Shown piece after piece: positions 27,112 through 35,183 of a DNA stretch of 64,000 nucleotides. Source of the stretch: Parahoeflea halophila (GTDB lineage Bacteria; Pseudomonadota; Alphaproteobacteria; Rhizobiales; Rhizobiaceae). The notes beneath the pieces were generated by a model that saw only the letters and a list, made by a program, of their open reading frames with translations, was not told the DNA's origin and did not search any database. The stretch's first letter is position 1; each line of letters starts with the position of its first letter. The position numbers and the translations under genes were made by a program. The stretch covers positions 310,001 through 374,000 of the forward strand of contig NZ_OCPC01000002.1 of NCBI RefSeq assembly GCF_900220985.1, given 5' to 3'.

Positions 27112-27600
27112 ATGCACACTGATTCTCCCGTTCCGGCGCTCTTGCCGCCTTATATGCTAGTGTTGCTTGGTCTGTTGACTTTTGCGGCGGCTCCTGCGGC
27201 GGCCGCGGACACAGAATGGCGCAACGTGGCCGGACCGGTGAAAGCAAAGATCATCCGGATCATCGACGGAGACACGCTCGAGGTTGACGCCCATCCCTGG
27301 CCCGGGCACGCGGTGCGCGTTTCAGTCCGTCTTCGCGGCATCGACACCCCGGAACGCCGCTCCCGCTGCGCGGCCCAGCGCGTTGCCGCACAAATGGCAC
27401 GCAATCAGCTTGAACGGCTGGTGTCGGGATTTCAGTCCGTGGAACTGGTCAATGTCGCAGGCGGAAAATATTTCGGCCGCGTGCTTGCTGACATGAAGGC
27501 CGGGTCTCGTGACATTGCTTCGGCCATGCTCGAAAGCGGCCACGCCTCGCCTTACCGGGGCGGCAAGCGCCACAAACCGAAATGCGCGGTGAAGCTCTAA
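27112..27600 (+). CDS. thermonuclease (SNase-like) family protein
   Basis: A 162-residue staphylococcal-nuclease-like protein with an N-terminal hydrophobic signal (about residues 9-32, ending AAAA-DT). The OB-fold domain has IIRIIDGDTLEVD, VRLRGIDTPERRSRC with the catalytic-type Arg/Glu, and KYFGRVLADM. Expected to be a secreted or periplasmic nuclease; some catalytic positions could not be checked by alignment. The short form ends soon after the core domain. Confidence 0.85.
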   Translation: MHTDSPVPALLPPYMLVLLGLLTFAAAPAAAADTEWRNVAGPVKAKIIRIIDGDTLEVDAHPWPGHAVRVSVRLRGIDTPERRSRCAAQRVAAQMARNQLERLVSGFQSVELVNVAGGKYFGRVLADMKAGSRDIASAMLESGHASPYRGGKRHKPKCAVKL

Positions 27601-27628
27601 GGTCCGGATTTTCAGTCAGCCAGACATC

Positions 27629-27655
27629 AAAAAGGCCACCCGCGAGGGTGGCCTT
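27629..27655 (-). terminator. hairpin, terminator-like on the minus strand
   Basis: Perfect stem AAGGCCACCC (27632-27641) / GGGTGGCCTT (27646-27655) with loop GCGA. Read on the minus strand it is followed by five T residues, so it would end a minus-strand transcript such as the small 21-codon ORF above it; on the plus strand no T-run follows, although it sits just behind the SNase gene. Confidence 0.65.
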
Positions 27656-27732
27656 CGTGAATTCCAGCGCCGGTTGGACGCCTGCCCGCTCACATCAAGG
27701 AAGGATCGGGACTTGCCAGTATTCCCGGCGCT

Positions 27733-27798
27733 TCAGAGGCTGCTCCGAAGTCCGGCAATCCGTATCGCACGAACCGGCTTTTGGGAATCACTCGACAT
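27733..27798 (-). CDS. candidate 21-residue peptide with extreme Shine-Dalgarno
   Basis: Minus-strand ATG at 27798, 21 codons and a TGA, encoding a basic peptide (starts MSSDSQKPVR, ends GLRSSL). AAGGAGGTGATC at 27812-27801 is complementary to twelve bases of the 16S rRNA 3' end and lies two bases from the ATG. Downstream come an 8-bp inverted repeat (AGCGCCGG/CCGGCGCT) and the hairpin at 27655-27629. The complete gene-like layout supports expression, but no homologue is known to me. The reverse reading, a plus-strand RNA carrying an anti-Shine-Dalgarno, is the alternative. Confidence 0.45.
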   Translation of the reverse strand: MSSDSQKPVRAIRIAGLRSSL

Positions 27799-27843
27799 CA
27801 GATCACCTCCTTTTCATTTGTTAACGACACCTACAATGTGGGA

Positions 27844-27899
27844 CAGGATCGGACGCTTGCCAAGTCAGGAAAGCAAATTTCTTTCTGGGTCCGATCCTG
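27844..27899. repeat. 11-bp perfect inverted repeat
   Basis: CAGGATCGGAC at 27844-27854 and GTCCGATCCTG at 27889-27899, separated by 34 bases. It lies 46 bases upstream of the candidate 21-codon ORF (minus strand) and could be an RNA stem in its leader or a protein-binding site. Confidence 0.6.
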
Positions 27900-28221
27900 G
27901 TTGAAACCACCACATGTCACGGCGCACCAAAGCACGGGCCCGCCAAATGCAGTCGTTCTGGCGATTTTTGGCTCGGATTCTCTCTCACAAGATACACCAA
28001 TAGAGTTTAGGTTGTTCGAAAATGCATTATGTGTGTGTGTTTCGTGATGCCCTATTCGCCTGCTCCACCGATACGGGATATCGCGGTCTTGAAGTCAGCG
28101 GCTTTCAGGGACGTTGCGAGTCCTGCCGGATATTGCCGGTTATGCAGATAGGTGCGGAGACATTCTTCATGATCCCGGCAACCATGTTAAGATCTGGCTG
28201 TTGCAAACCGGAGAGCAGAAC

Positions 28222-28287
28222 ATGGATCCCGGGGTTTTCGCTGATCTGTTCGAGGAAATCACCACCAGCCAGGGTCATTCAGATTGA
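28222..28287 (+). CDS. possible 21-residue ORF or remnant upstream of the acs terminator
   Basis: ATG at 28222 preceded by GGAGAG, 21 codons (MDPGVFADLFEEITTS...), stop at 28287. The same frame is open upstream to about 28100 and reads DPGNHVKIWLLQTGEQN just before the ATG, so this may be the C-terminal tail of a degenerate protein rather than a small gene. No family recognised. Confidence 0.25.
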   Translation: MDPGVFADLFEEITTSQGHSD

Positions 28288-28320
28288 AAAGGGCCCACCT
28301 GTTGAAAACAGGTGGGCCCG
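28288..28320 (-). terminator. terminator of acs
   Basis: Stem GGGCCCACCTGTT (28291-28303) / AACAGGTGGGCCC (28307-28319) with a tight loop; on the minus strand it is followed by TTTT. It lies about 20 bp after the acs stop codon. Confidence 0.85.
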
Positions 28321-28340
28321 TGAACTGCAATGGCCGAGGA

Positions 28341-30293
28341 TCAGCCCTTCTTGTTCTGGCGGTTGCTGATCAGGTCATCGACCACCCCTGGGTCAGCCAG
28401 TGTCGAGGTATCGCCCAGCGCGCTGAACTCATCCTCTGCGATCTTGCGCAGAATTCGGCGCATGATCTTGCCCGAGCGGGTTTTCGGCAGGCCCGGCGAG
28501 AACTGGATCTTGTCCGGCGAGGCGATCGGGCCGATTTCGTTGCGCACATGCGCGACCAGTGCCTTGCGCAGCGCGTCGTCTCCTTTCTGGCCTTCCATCA
28601 GCGTCACGTAGCAATAGATGCCCTGGCCCTTGACATCATGCGGGTAGCCGACGACCGCCGCCTCGGACACAGCGTCATGGGATACCAGCGCGCTTTCGAC
28701 TTCCGCAGTGCCCATGCGGTGGCCCGAGACGTTGATCACGTCATCGACACGGCCGGTAATCCAGTAATATCCATCCTCGTCACGACGGCAGCCGTCACCG
28801 GTGAAATATTTACCCTTGTAGGTCGAAAAATAGGTCTGGATGAAACGTTCATGGTCGCCATAGACCGTGCGCATCTGCCCCGGCCAGGAATCGATGATGC
28901 AGAGATTGCCCTCCGCGGTGCCTTCGAGCACATTGCCGTCGCCATCGACCAGCTGGGGCTGCACACCAAAGAACGGCCGCGTCGCCGAACCCGGTTTCAG
29001 CCTTGTGGCGCCGGGCAGCGGCGTGATCAGGATGCCACCTGTTTCGGTCTGCCACCAGGTATCGACGATGGGGCATTTCTGCTCGCCGACGACATTGTAG
29101 TACCATTCCCAGGCTTCCGGATTGATCGGCTCGCCAACCGAACCCAGCGTCCGCAATGAATTCCGCGAGGATTTCCTGACGTGATGGTCGCCCGCGCCCA
29201 TCAACGCCCGGATCGCCGTCGGCGCAGTGTAGAAGATGTTGACCTTGTGCTTGTCGACCACATCCCAGAACCGGCTCGGCGAGGGGTAGTTCGGCACGCC
29301 CTCGAACATCAACGTGGTCGCTCCATTGGCTAGCGGTCCGTAGACGATATAGGAATGCCCGGTCACCCAGCCGACATCGGCGGTGCACCAGTAGATATCG
29401 CCCTCGTGGTAATCGAACACATATTCATGCGTCATCGAGGCATAGACCAGGTACCCGCCGGTGGTGTGCAGCACGCCCTTTGGCTTGCCGGTAGAACCGG
29501 AGGTGTAGAGGATGAACAGCGGGTCTTCCGCATTCATCTCTTCAGGCTTGCACTCCGGTTCCGCCGCCGCCGTCGCTTCGTGGTACCAGATGTCCCGTTC
29601 GGCAAACCATTCCACCTTGCCCGCGGTACGCTGAACCACCAGCACGTTCTTGACGCTCACACCGTTCCGCTCGGCAATTTTGATCGCCAGATCGGTGTTG
29701 TGCTTGAGCGGGATCTTCTTGCCGCCCCGCAGACCCTCGTCGGCAGTGATCACGAAGGTTGATTCGCAGTCGGTGATTCGGCCCGCCAGCGCATCGGGTG
29801 AAAACCCGCCAAACACGATCGAGTGCACTGCACCGATACGGGTGCAGGCCAGCATCGCATAAGCGGCTTCCGGGATCATCGGCATGTAGATGGTGACCCG
29901 GTCACCTTTCTTCACCCCGTTCGCCTTCATCACATTGGCAAGCCGGCAAACTTGCTCGTAGAGCTCGCGGTAGGTGATCTTCTTGTCGTCATAGGGATTG
30001 TCGCCCTCCCATAGGATCGCAACCTGATCGCCGCGCTTCTCCAGGTGCCGGTCAATGCAATTGTAGGACACATTGGTCAGGCCGTCTTCGAACCACTTGA
30101 TTGCTACATCACCGGTAAAACTGGTATTCTTGACCTTTGTGTAGGGCTTGAACCAGTGGATCCGCTTGCCATGCTCGCCCCAGAATTTTTCCGGATCCCT
30201 GATGCTCTCCTGGTACCAATTCTGATAGGTTTCATCATCTATCAGCGCTCTCGATTTGGCATCATTCAGGATTTCATGGGTTTTCTGCGACAT
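28341..30293 (-). CDS. acs: acetyl-CoA synthetase
   Basis: A 650-residue AMP-forming acetate-CoA ligase. Seen: [13 protein letters not shown] and [11 protein letters not shown]-type N-terminal block (here [13 protein letters not shown]), the P-loop [12 protein letters not shown] near residue 265, WWQTETGG near 415, and the C-terminal [13 protein letters not shown] with the lysine that is acetylated in Salmonella Acs. GGAGG precedes ATG 30293. It activates acetate in the cytoplasm. A second related synthetase (propionyl type) lies 2 kb away. Confidence 0.97.
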   Translation of the reverse strand: MSQKTHEILNDAKSRALIDDETYQNWYQESIRDPEKFWGEHGKRIHWFKPYTKVKNTSFTGDVAIKWFEDGLTNVSYNCIDRHLEKRGDQVAILWEGDNPYDDKKITYRELYEQVCRLANVMKANGVKKGDRVTIYMPMIPEAAYAMLACTRIGAVHSIVFGGFSPDALAGRITDCESTFVITADEGLRGGKKIPLKHNTDLAIKIAERNGVSVKNVLVVQRTAGKVEWFAERDIWYHEATAAAEPECKPEEMNAEDPLFILYTSGSTGKPKGVLHTTGGYLVYASMTHEYVFDYHEGDIYWCTADVGWVTGHSYIVYGPLANGATTLMFEGVPNYPSPSRFWDVVDKHKVNIFYTAPTAIRALMGAGDHHVRKSSRNSLRTLGSVGEPINPEAWEWYYNVVGEQKCPIVDTWWQTETGGILITPLPGATRLKPGSATRPFFGVQPQLVDGDGNVLEGTAEGNLCIIDSWPGQMRTVYGDHERFIQTYFSTYKGKYFTGDGCRRDEDGYYWITGRVDDVINVSGHRMGTAEVESALVSHDAVSEAAVVGYPHDVKGQGIYCYVTLMEGQKGDDALRKALVAHVRNEIGPIASPDKIQFSPGLPKTRSGKIMRRILRKIAEDEFSALGDTSTLADPGVVDDLISNRQNKKG

Positions 30294-30531
30294 TGGGGCC
30301 TCCTCACTAAAATGCGCCCGTCATCGTTTCAGGCGCAACCCGGCTTTCATGGCGACCATTATTGCAAGGCCAAGGCATTGCCGCAATTAGACAATGGGCC
30401 GGTTCACGAAACCATTCTGCAACAATTGCATTTGGCCGGGCTTGCAGTTATAAGGACGCCGATTTCCCGGAAAATAGTGGTAACATCCACGGCCCGCGCC
30501 CCCGGAGCGGACGGACAGGAGAATTGTATTC

Positions 30532-31224
30532 ATGGCACAGCAGCTTCTCATGCCGAAGGCAACCGCCGTTTGGCTCGTCGACAACACCGCATTGAGCTTC
30601 GATCAGATCGCCCAGTTCTGCAAACTTCATCCGCTTGAAGTCAAGGCCATCGCCGACGGCGAAGCTTCGCAGGGCATCAAGGGTCTGGATCCGATCGGGA
30701 CAGGCCAACTTTCACGCGAAGACATCGCCGCCGCGGAAGCCAATCCGGAACTCAAGCTGAAGCTTCTCGAACCAAAGGTTCGCGTGCCCGAGACCAAGCG
30801 CAAGGGACCGCGCTATACGCCCGTTTCCAAGCGTCAGGACCGGCCCAACGCCATCCTCTGGCTGGTGCGCAACCACCCTGAACTCAAAGACGCCCAGATC
30901 TCGCGTCTGGTCGGCACCACCAAGTCAACCATTGAACAGATCCGCGGCCGCACCCACTGGAACGCCGCCAACCTGACGCCGATGGACCCTGTTACGCTGG
31001 GCCTATGCACCCAGATCGATCTCGACCTCGAAGTCGAACGCGCTTCCAAGAACCGCGGCGCCGTGGCCGGCTCCGGTGACGACAGCGTACTGGTGTCCGC
31101 CAGCGAGACCGAATCGGCAACGCCGGTCGAGGACGATGGCGAGAAGGAAATCGATGCAGATGCAGTCTTTGCAAAACTGACCTCGATGAAGCGCACCGAG
31201 CCGGAAGAAGACGACGAAGGCTGA
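30532..31224 (+). CDS. trcR: cell cycle transcriptional regulator TrcR (DUF1013)
   Basis: A 230-residue alphaproteobacterial regulator of the DUF1013/TrcR family. N-terminal region with PKATAVWLVDNTALSFDQIA and FCKLHPLEVKAIADGE, central GPRYTPVSKRQDRPNAILW and an HTH-like ISRLVGTTKSTIEQIR followed by HWNAANLTPMDPV, then an acidic C-terminal tail. TrcR homologues are linked to CtrA-type cell-cycle control in alphaproteobacteria. ATG 30532 has AGGAG about eleven bases upstream. Its own terminator follows. Confidence 0.9.
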   Translation: MAQQLLMPKATAVWLVDNTALSFDQIAQFCKLHPLEVKAIADGEASQGIKGLDPIGTGQLSREDIAAAEANPELKLKLLEPKVRVPETKRKGPRYTPVSKRQDRPNAILWLVRNHPELKDAQISRLVGTTKSTIEQIRGRTHWNAANLTPMDPVTLGLCTQIDLDLEVERASKNRGAVAGSGDDSVLVSASETESATPVEDDGEKEIDADAVFAKLTSMKRTEPEEDDEG

Positions 31225-31248
31225 ATCCGCACCGCGATCCTGAATGCA

Positions 31249-31273
31249 AAAGGCCCGGCAATGCCGGGCCTTT
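31249..31273 (+). terminator. terminator between trcR and SDR gene
   Basis: Perfect 11-bp stem AAAGGCCCGGC (31249-31259) / GCCGGGCCTTT (31263-31273) with a 3-base loop; symmetric enough to act on both converging genes. Confidence 0.85.
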
Positions 31274-31319
31274 CTGTATCGCGGAATAATAGCGGCCTGA
31301 CGGCCGGGTTCCCCGCAAC

Positions 31320-32105
31320 CTATTCCTTGACGGGAACCGTGTAGTTGAGTGGCAGGCGGCCACCATCGGCGTAGATCGTCTGGCCGGTGATATAGCTAGC
31401 ATCGCCTGACAGCAGAAAAGCCGTGACGGCCGCGATTTCCGAAGGCTCGCCGATCCGCCCCAGCGGAGTGCGCGACAGGATCCGGTTCTTTGCTTCCGGA
31501 TTGTCGGCCACAGCTGACAGAAGATCGGTCATGATCGAACCAGGCCCGACAGCATTGACGCGGATGCCATGCGTTGCCAGCGACAGTGCCATCACCTTGG
31601 TGAGCTGGCTCACCCCGCCCTTGGACACCGAATAGGGAACCTGGTTTGCGATCGCGAACGTGTCGTTGACCGAAGACATGTTGACGATCGAGCCGGGCTC
31701 TTCGCCCTTTTCAATCTGCTCGACCATATGGCGCGCGACCGCCTGCCCGCACAGCAGGGTGCCCTTGAGATTGACACCCATGACGCGGTCGAAATCGGCT
31801 TCCTCCAGCTCGAGAAAATCAGCCGCATGGACGATTCCGGCATTGTTGACCAGGGCGTTGATCGAACCAAAGGCATCGATCGTCTTGGCCACCAGATTGT
31901 GAACATCCAACCGTTCTGACACATCGGTGGCCGTAAACCGCACCTCGCCGTCACTGGAGACCGTTTCCAGCGCGGCGTTGCCGGCTGCCTCGTCATTGTC
32001 GGCGATCATCACCTTGGCGCCCTCGGACACCAGGCGGCGCACGATTGCCAGTCCGATACCCTTGGCACCGCCGGTGACAATTGCTGTTCTTCCATCCAGT
32101 CTCAT
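31320..32105 (-). CDS. short-chain dehydrogenase/reductase
   Basis: A 261-residue classical SDR. Cofactor motif TGGAKGIG at residues 11-18, NNAGI near 87, active-site Ser in NMSSVND near 142 and Tyr-x-x-x-Lys in PYSVSKGG near 157; an Asp (IADN) after strand 2 suggests NAD rather than NADP. The substrate is not predictable. It lies on the same strand behind the propionyl-CoA synthetase gene, with a possible small ORF between them and an AAAGGA ribosome-binding site. Confidence 0.92.
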   Translation of the reverse strand: MRLDGRTAIVTGGAKGIGLAIVRRLVSEGAKVMIADNDEAAGNAALETVSSDGEVRFTATDVSERLDVHNLVAKTIDAFGSINALVNNAGIVHAADFLELEEADFDRVMGVNLKGTLLCGQAVARHMVEQIEKGEEPGSIVNMSSVNDTFAIANQVPYSVSKGGVSQLTKVMALSLATHGIRVNAVGPGSIMTDLLSAVADNPEAKNRILSRTPLGRIGEPSEIAAVTAFLLSGDASYITGQTIYADGGRLPLNYTVPVKE

Positions 32106-32120
32106 GGTCGTTTTCCTTTC

Positions 32121-32237
32121 TCAGAGCCCCACGCCTCGTCGTTTGAAAGCGAACAGCTGCTCCAACCGGTCTTTTTCAAGCTGGGCCTCGGAAATCACAT
32201 GGATTTCGATCAGGTCCTTAGCGAAACGGCGGGACAT
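32121..32237 (-). CDS. possible 38-residue protein between prpE and the SDR gene
   Basis: Minus-strand ATG 32237, 38 codons (MSRRFAKDLIEIHVISEAQ..., ending KRRGVGL), stop at 32121, only 15 bases before the SDR start and 21 bases after the synthetase stop. The spacing fits an operon member, but there is no clear ribosome-binding site and no recognised family; the charged composition (Lys/Arg/Glu) is protein-like. Confidence 0.35.
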   Translation of the reverse strand: MSRRFAKDLIEIHVISEAQLEKDRLEQLFAFKRRGVGL

Positions 32238-32258
32238 TGACGTGGACGGGTGACGAGG

Positions 32259-34169
32259 TCAATCGCTCTTCCTGGCGATCCCGCGCTTTGTCAGAACTTC
32301 GTGAATCTCGTCGAGAACACCCGGATCGTCGATGGTTGCGGGCATGTTCCACGCTTCGCCATCGGCAATTTTCTGCATGGTGGCGCGCAGGATCTTGCCC
32401 GAGCGTGTTTTCGGAAGCCGCTTGACGACCATCACCGTCTTGAAGGCGGCGACGGGCCCGATCTGCTCGCGCACCAGCTTGACCACTTCTGTCTCGATCT
32501 CCTCATCGCTGCGGCCGTGCTGGTTGTTGATGACGATGAAACCGGCGGGAATCTGGCCCTTCATAGGGTCGGCAATACCGATCACCGCGCATTCCACCAC
32601 ATCGGGGTGCTCGGACACCACCTCTTCCATCCCGCCCGTCGACAGCCGGTGGCCTGCCACGTTGATGATGTCATCGGTGCGCGCCATGATGAACAGATAG
32701 CCGTCCTCATCTACGAAGCCTGCATCGGCGGTCTTGTAGTAGCCGGGAAACTCCGACAGATAGGCTTGCCGGAAGCGCTCCTCGGCATTCCAGAGCGTCG
32801 GCAGGCAGCCCGGCGGCAGCGGCAGCTTGACCACGATATTGCCCAGCGTGCCCGCGGACACCTCATGTCCTGCATCATCGAGCACCTGCACGTCGTAGCC
32901 CGGCATCGCCACCGCGGGCGAGCCGTATTTCACCGGCTTGAGGCCCAGCCCCATCGGATTTCCGGCGATCGTCCAGCCGGTTTCGGTCTGCCACCAGTGA
33001 TCGATCACCGGCACCTCGAGCATCTTCTCGGCCCAGTGAATGGTGTCCGGGTCCGCCCGCTCGCCCGCGAGAAACAGGGCTCGGTAACCGGAAAGGTCGT
33101 ACCGTCCGACGAGACTGCCTTCCGGATCTTCCTTGCGAATCGCGCGAAAGGCGGTTGGCGCGGTGAACAGCACCGCAACCTTGTGTTCGGAGATGACCCG
33201 CCAGAAAGTTCCCGCATCGGGCGTACCCACCGGTTTGCCTTCAAAAACGATGGTCGTGTTGCCATGCAGCAGCGGTGCATAGACGATGTAGGAATGGCCG
33301 ACGACCCAGCCAATGTCCGAAGCTGCCCAGAATGCTTCGCCCGGCTTGACGCCGTAGATCGCGTGCATCGACCAGTAGAGCGCCGCCATGTGGCCGCCAT
33401 TGTCGCGCACCACACCCTTGGGCTGACCGGTGGTGCCTGACGTGTAGAGAATGTAGAGCGGGTCGGTGGCCTTGACCGGCGTGCAGGGGGTCTTGCGGCC
33501 GGCATTGGCCTGGAGCAGCTCCGCATAGTCGAAGTCCCGGCCTTCGATCAGCTCGCAGCCTTGCTGTTCCCGCTGCAGCACAATCGTCGCCTCAGGCTTG
33601 TGGCGCGATTGCTCGATCGCTGCATCCAGCAACGGCTTGTAGGCCACGATCCGGCCCGGTTCGATACCGCAGGAGGCACTGACGATCAGTTTGGCCTCGC
33701 TGTCCTCGATCCGGGTGGCAAGCTCATGCGCGGCGAAACCGCCAAACACCACCGAATGGATGGCGCCAAGCCGGGCGCAGGCCAGCATCGCCACGATCGC
33801 CTCGGGCACCATTGGCATGTAGATGACAACCCGGTCGCCCTTGCCGATCCCCTTGTCCGCCATGGCGCCGGCAAAGGCCTCGACTTCGGCGAGCAGTTCC
33901 GAATAGGTGATCGAACGCTTGGTGCCGGTAATCGGGCTGTCATGGATCAGGGCGGCCTGTTCACCGCGGCCGGCGGCCACATGCCGGTCAAGACAGTTGT
34001 GGCAGGTATTGGTGATGCCGTCCGGATACCAGCTGCCATACACGCCCTGATTCCCATCGAAAGCCCTCCCGGGCTTGGTGAACCAGTCGATCGCCTCCGC
34101 CTGCTCCATCCAGAACCCTTCCGGGTTCTTCTGCCAGCCTGCGTAGACCTCACCGTAACTGCTCGCCAT
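32259..34169 (-). CDS. prpE: propionyl-CoA synthetase (AMP-forming)
   Basis: A 636-residue acyl-CoA synthetase of the Acs/PrpE family. N-terminal GEVYAGWQKNPEGFW and TNTCHNCLDRH are PrpE-like; the P-loop is YTSGTTGQPKGVVRDNGGH near residue 255, then WWQTETGW near 395 and [13 protein letters not shown] near 595. The length and the RDNGGH following the P-loop fit propionyl- rather than acetyl-CoA synthetase, though activity on short acids overlaps. ATG 34169 has GGAGGA seven bases upstream. Confidence 0.9.
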   Translation of the reverse strand: MASSYGEVYAGWQKNPEGFWMEQAEAIDWFTKPGRAFDGNQGVYGSWYPDGITNTCHNCLDRHVAAGRGEQAALIHDSPITGTKRSITYSELLAEVEAFAGAMADKGIGKGDRVVIYMPMVPEAIVAMLACARLGAIHSVVFGGFAAHELATRIEDSEAKLIVSASCGIEPGRIVAYKPLLDAAIEQSRHKPEATIVLQREQQGCELIEGRDFDYAELLQANAGRKTPCTPVKATDPLYILYTSGTTGQPKGVVRDNGGHMAALYWSMHAIYGVKPGEAFWAASDIGWVVGHSYIVYAPLLHGNTTIVFEGKPVGTPDAGTFWRVISEHKVAVLFTAPTAFRAIRKEDPEGSLVGRYDLSGYRALFLAGERADPDTIHWAEKMLEVPVIDHWWQTETGWTIAGNPMGLGLKPVKYGSPAVAMPGYDVQVLDDAGHEVSAGTLGNIVVKLPLPPGCLPTLWNAEERFRQAYLSEFPGYYKTADAGFVDEDGYLFIMARTDDIINVAGHRLSTGGMEEVVSEHPDVVECAVIGIADPMKGQIPAGFIVINNQHGRSDEEIETEVVKLVREQIGPVAAFKTVMVVKRLPKTRSGKILRATMQKIADGEAWNMPATIDDPGVLDEIHEVLTKRGIARKSD

Positions 34170-34270
34170 GACCATCTCCTCCATGCTCCTCGGCGCGGCA
34201 CTCCCATGCCGCACACCTCCACCCGGAAAGCCGAATGCGCCGCACCCTAAGCCTCAGTCCTCGCCGCGAA

Positions 34271-34292
34271 AACTAGACCTTGGGCTAGGTCT
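34271..34292 (-). terminator. probable terminator of yggS
   Basis: Stem AGACCT / AGGTCT with a 6-base loop; on the minus strand it is followed by AGTTTT, 15 bp behind the yggS stop codon. Short stem, moderate confidence. Confidence 0.55.
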
Positions 34293-34306
34293 GCCCGTCA
34301 AATCGA

Positions 34307-34978
34307 TTAGCGCGCGCCGAATATCGCTGAACCGACCCGGACTTCCGTTGCACCGAAGCCGATCGCCGTATCGAAATCATCCGACATGCCCATAGACAGC
34401 GTCTCGATACCGTTCTCGCGGGCAAGTTTGCCGAGCAGCGCGAAGTGCGGTCCCGGATTTTCGTCCACGGGCGGAATGCACATCAGGCCGCTGATCGTGA
34501 GCCCCAGTTCGGACCGGCACAAGGCAATGAAAGCAGCCGCTTCATCGGGTTCGATGCCGGCCTTCTGCGGCTCCGAGCCGGTATTGACCTGGACATAGAG
34601 AAGCGGGTGCTTGTCCTGTTTCCTGATCTCCTTGGAAATCTCCCTGGCAATCTTCTCCCGGTCAACGGTCTGGATCACGTCAAACAGCGCCACCGCATCG
34701 GCGGTCTTGTTGGATTGCAACGGTCCGATCAGATGCAGCTCGATTCCGTCGGTTCCAGCCTTCAGGTCCGGCCATTTCGATTGCGCCTCTTGGACCCGGT
34801 TTTCACCGAAAACCCGTTGTCCCGCCTCGATCACCGGTGTGATCTCTTCTGCAGGCTTGGTCTTGGAAACCGCCACCAGCCGCACCGCGCCCTCTTTCCT
34901 GTTTGCGCCGGCTTCCGCCGCGGCAATGGCCGCCCTTACCGTCTCCAGGTTTTCCCGTGCACTCACACTGCGCTCCAT
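34307..34978 (-). CDS. yggS: YggS-family pyridoxal phosphate homeostasis protein
   Basis: A 223-residue single-domain TIM-barrel PLP-binding protein. The PLP lysine is Lys39 in LVAVSKTKP; then FGENRVQEAQ near 55, LHLIGPLQSNK near 75, QVNTGSEPQKAG near 115, and SMGMSDDFDTAI with VRVGSAIFG at the end. It buffers PLP in the cytoplasm and has no known enzymatic activity. Start at 34978 (MERSVSAREN) fits the family; the open frame reaches 18 codons further. Confidence 0.95.
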   Translation of the reverse strand: MERSVSARENLETVRAAIAAAEAGANRKEGAVRLVAVSKTKPAEEITPVIEAGQRVFGENRVQEAQSKWPDLKAGTDGIELHLIGPLQSNKTADAVALFDVIQTVDREKIAREISKEIRKQDKHPLLYVQVNTGSEPQKAGIEPDEAAAFIALCRSELGLTISGLMCIPPVDENPGPHFALLGKLARENGIETLSMGMSDDFDTAIGFGATEVRVGSAIFGAR

Positions 34979-35183
34979 TCGCTTGCCAATAATTCGCTTC
35001 TTGGTGTTACCCCAGCCCACTGTCCTTGCCAATTGAGCCAGACTGCGCTTTCCGCCGCAGCTTACCCGCCGGGAACCGCCAATCGCCCTGTTCTTGGGCG
35101 CTATAGCCGCTCAATGGTTGACGCTTGCCGGGTTTCATGGTGAAGGTCGCGACAAAATCTGACAGGTTTTCTGGTGATCCTTT

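Larger units (their letters stand above)
27601..28340. other. 740-bp intergenic region upstream of SNase/acs 3' ends
   Basis: Contains, from left to right, a hairpin that is terminator-like on the minus strand (27629-27655), a candidate 21-codon minus-strand ORF with an extreme Shine-Dalgarno (27733-27798), an 11-bp inverted repeat (27844-27899), a (GT)n tract near 28028-28040, an open plus-strand frame from about 28100 to 28287, and the acs terminator (28288-28320). No tRNA or known riboswitch was recognised. Confidence 0.5.

Noticed and set aside
28028-28040. Short (GT)n run as a microsatellite-type contingency locus
   Set aside because: Only a few repeat units and no gene start or promoter that it would switch.
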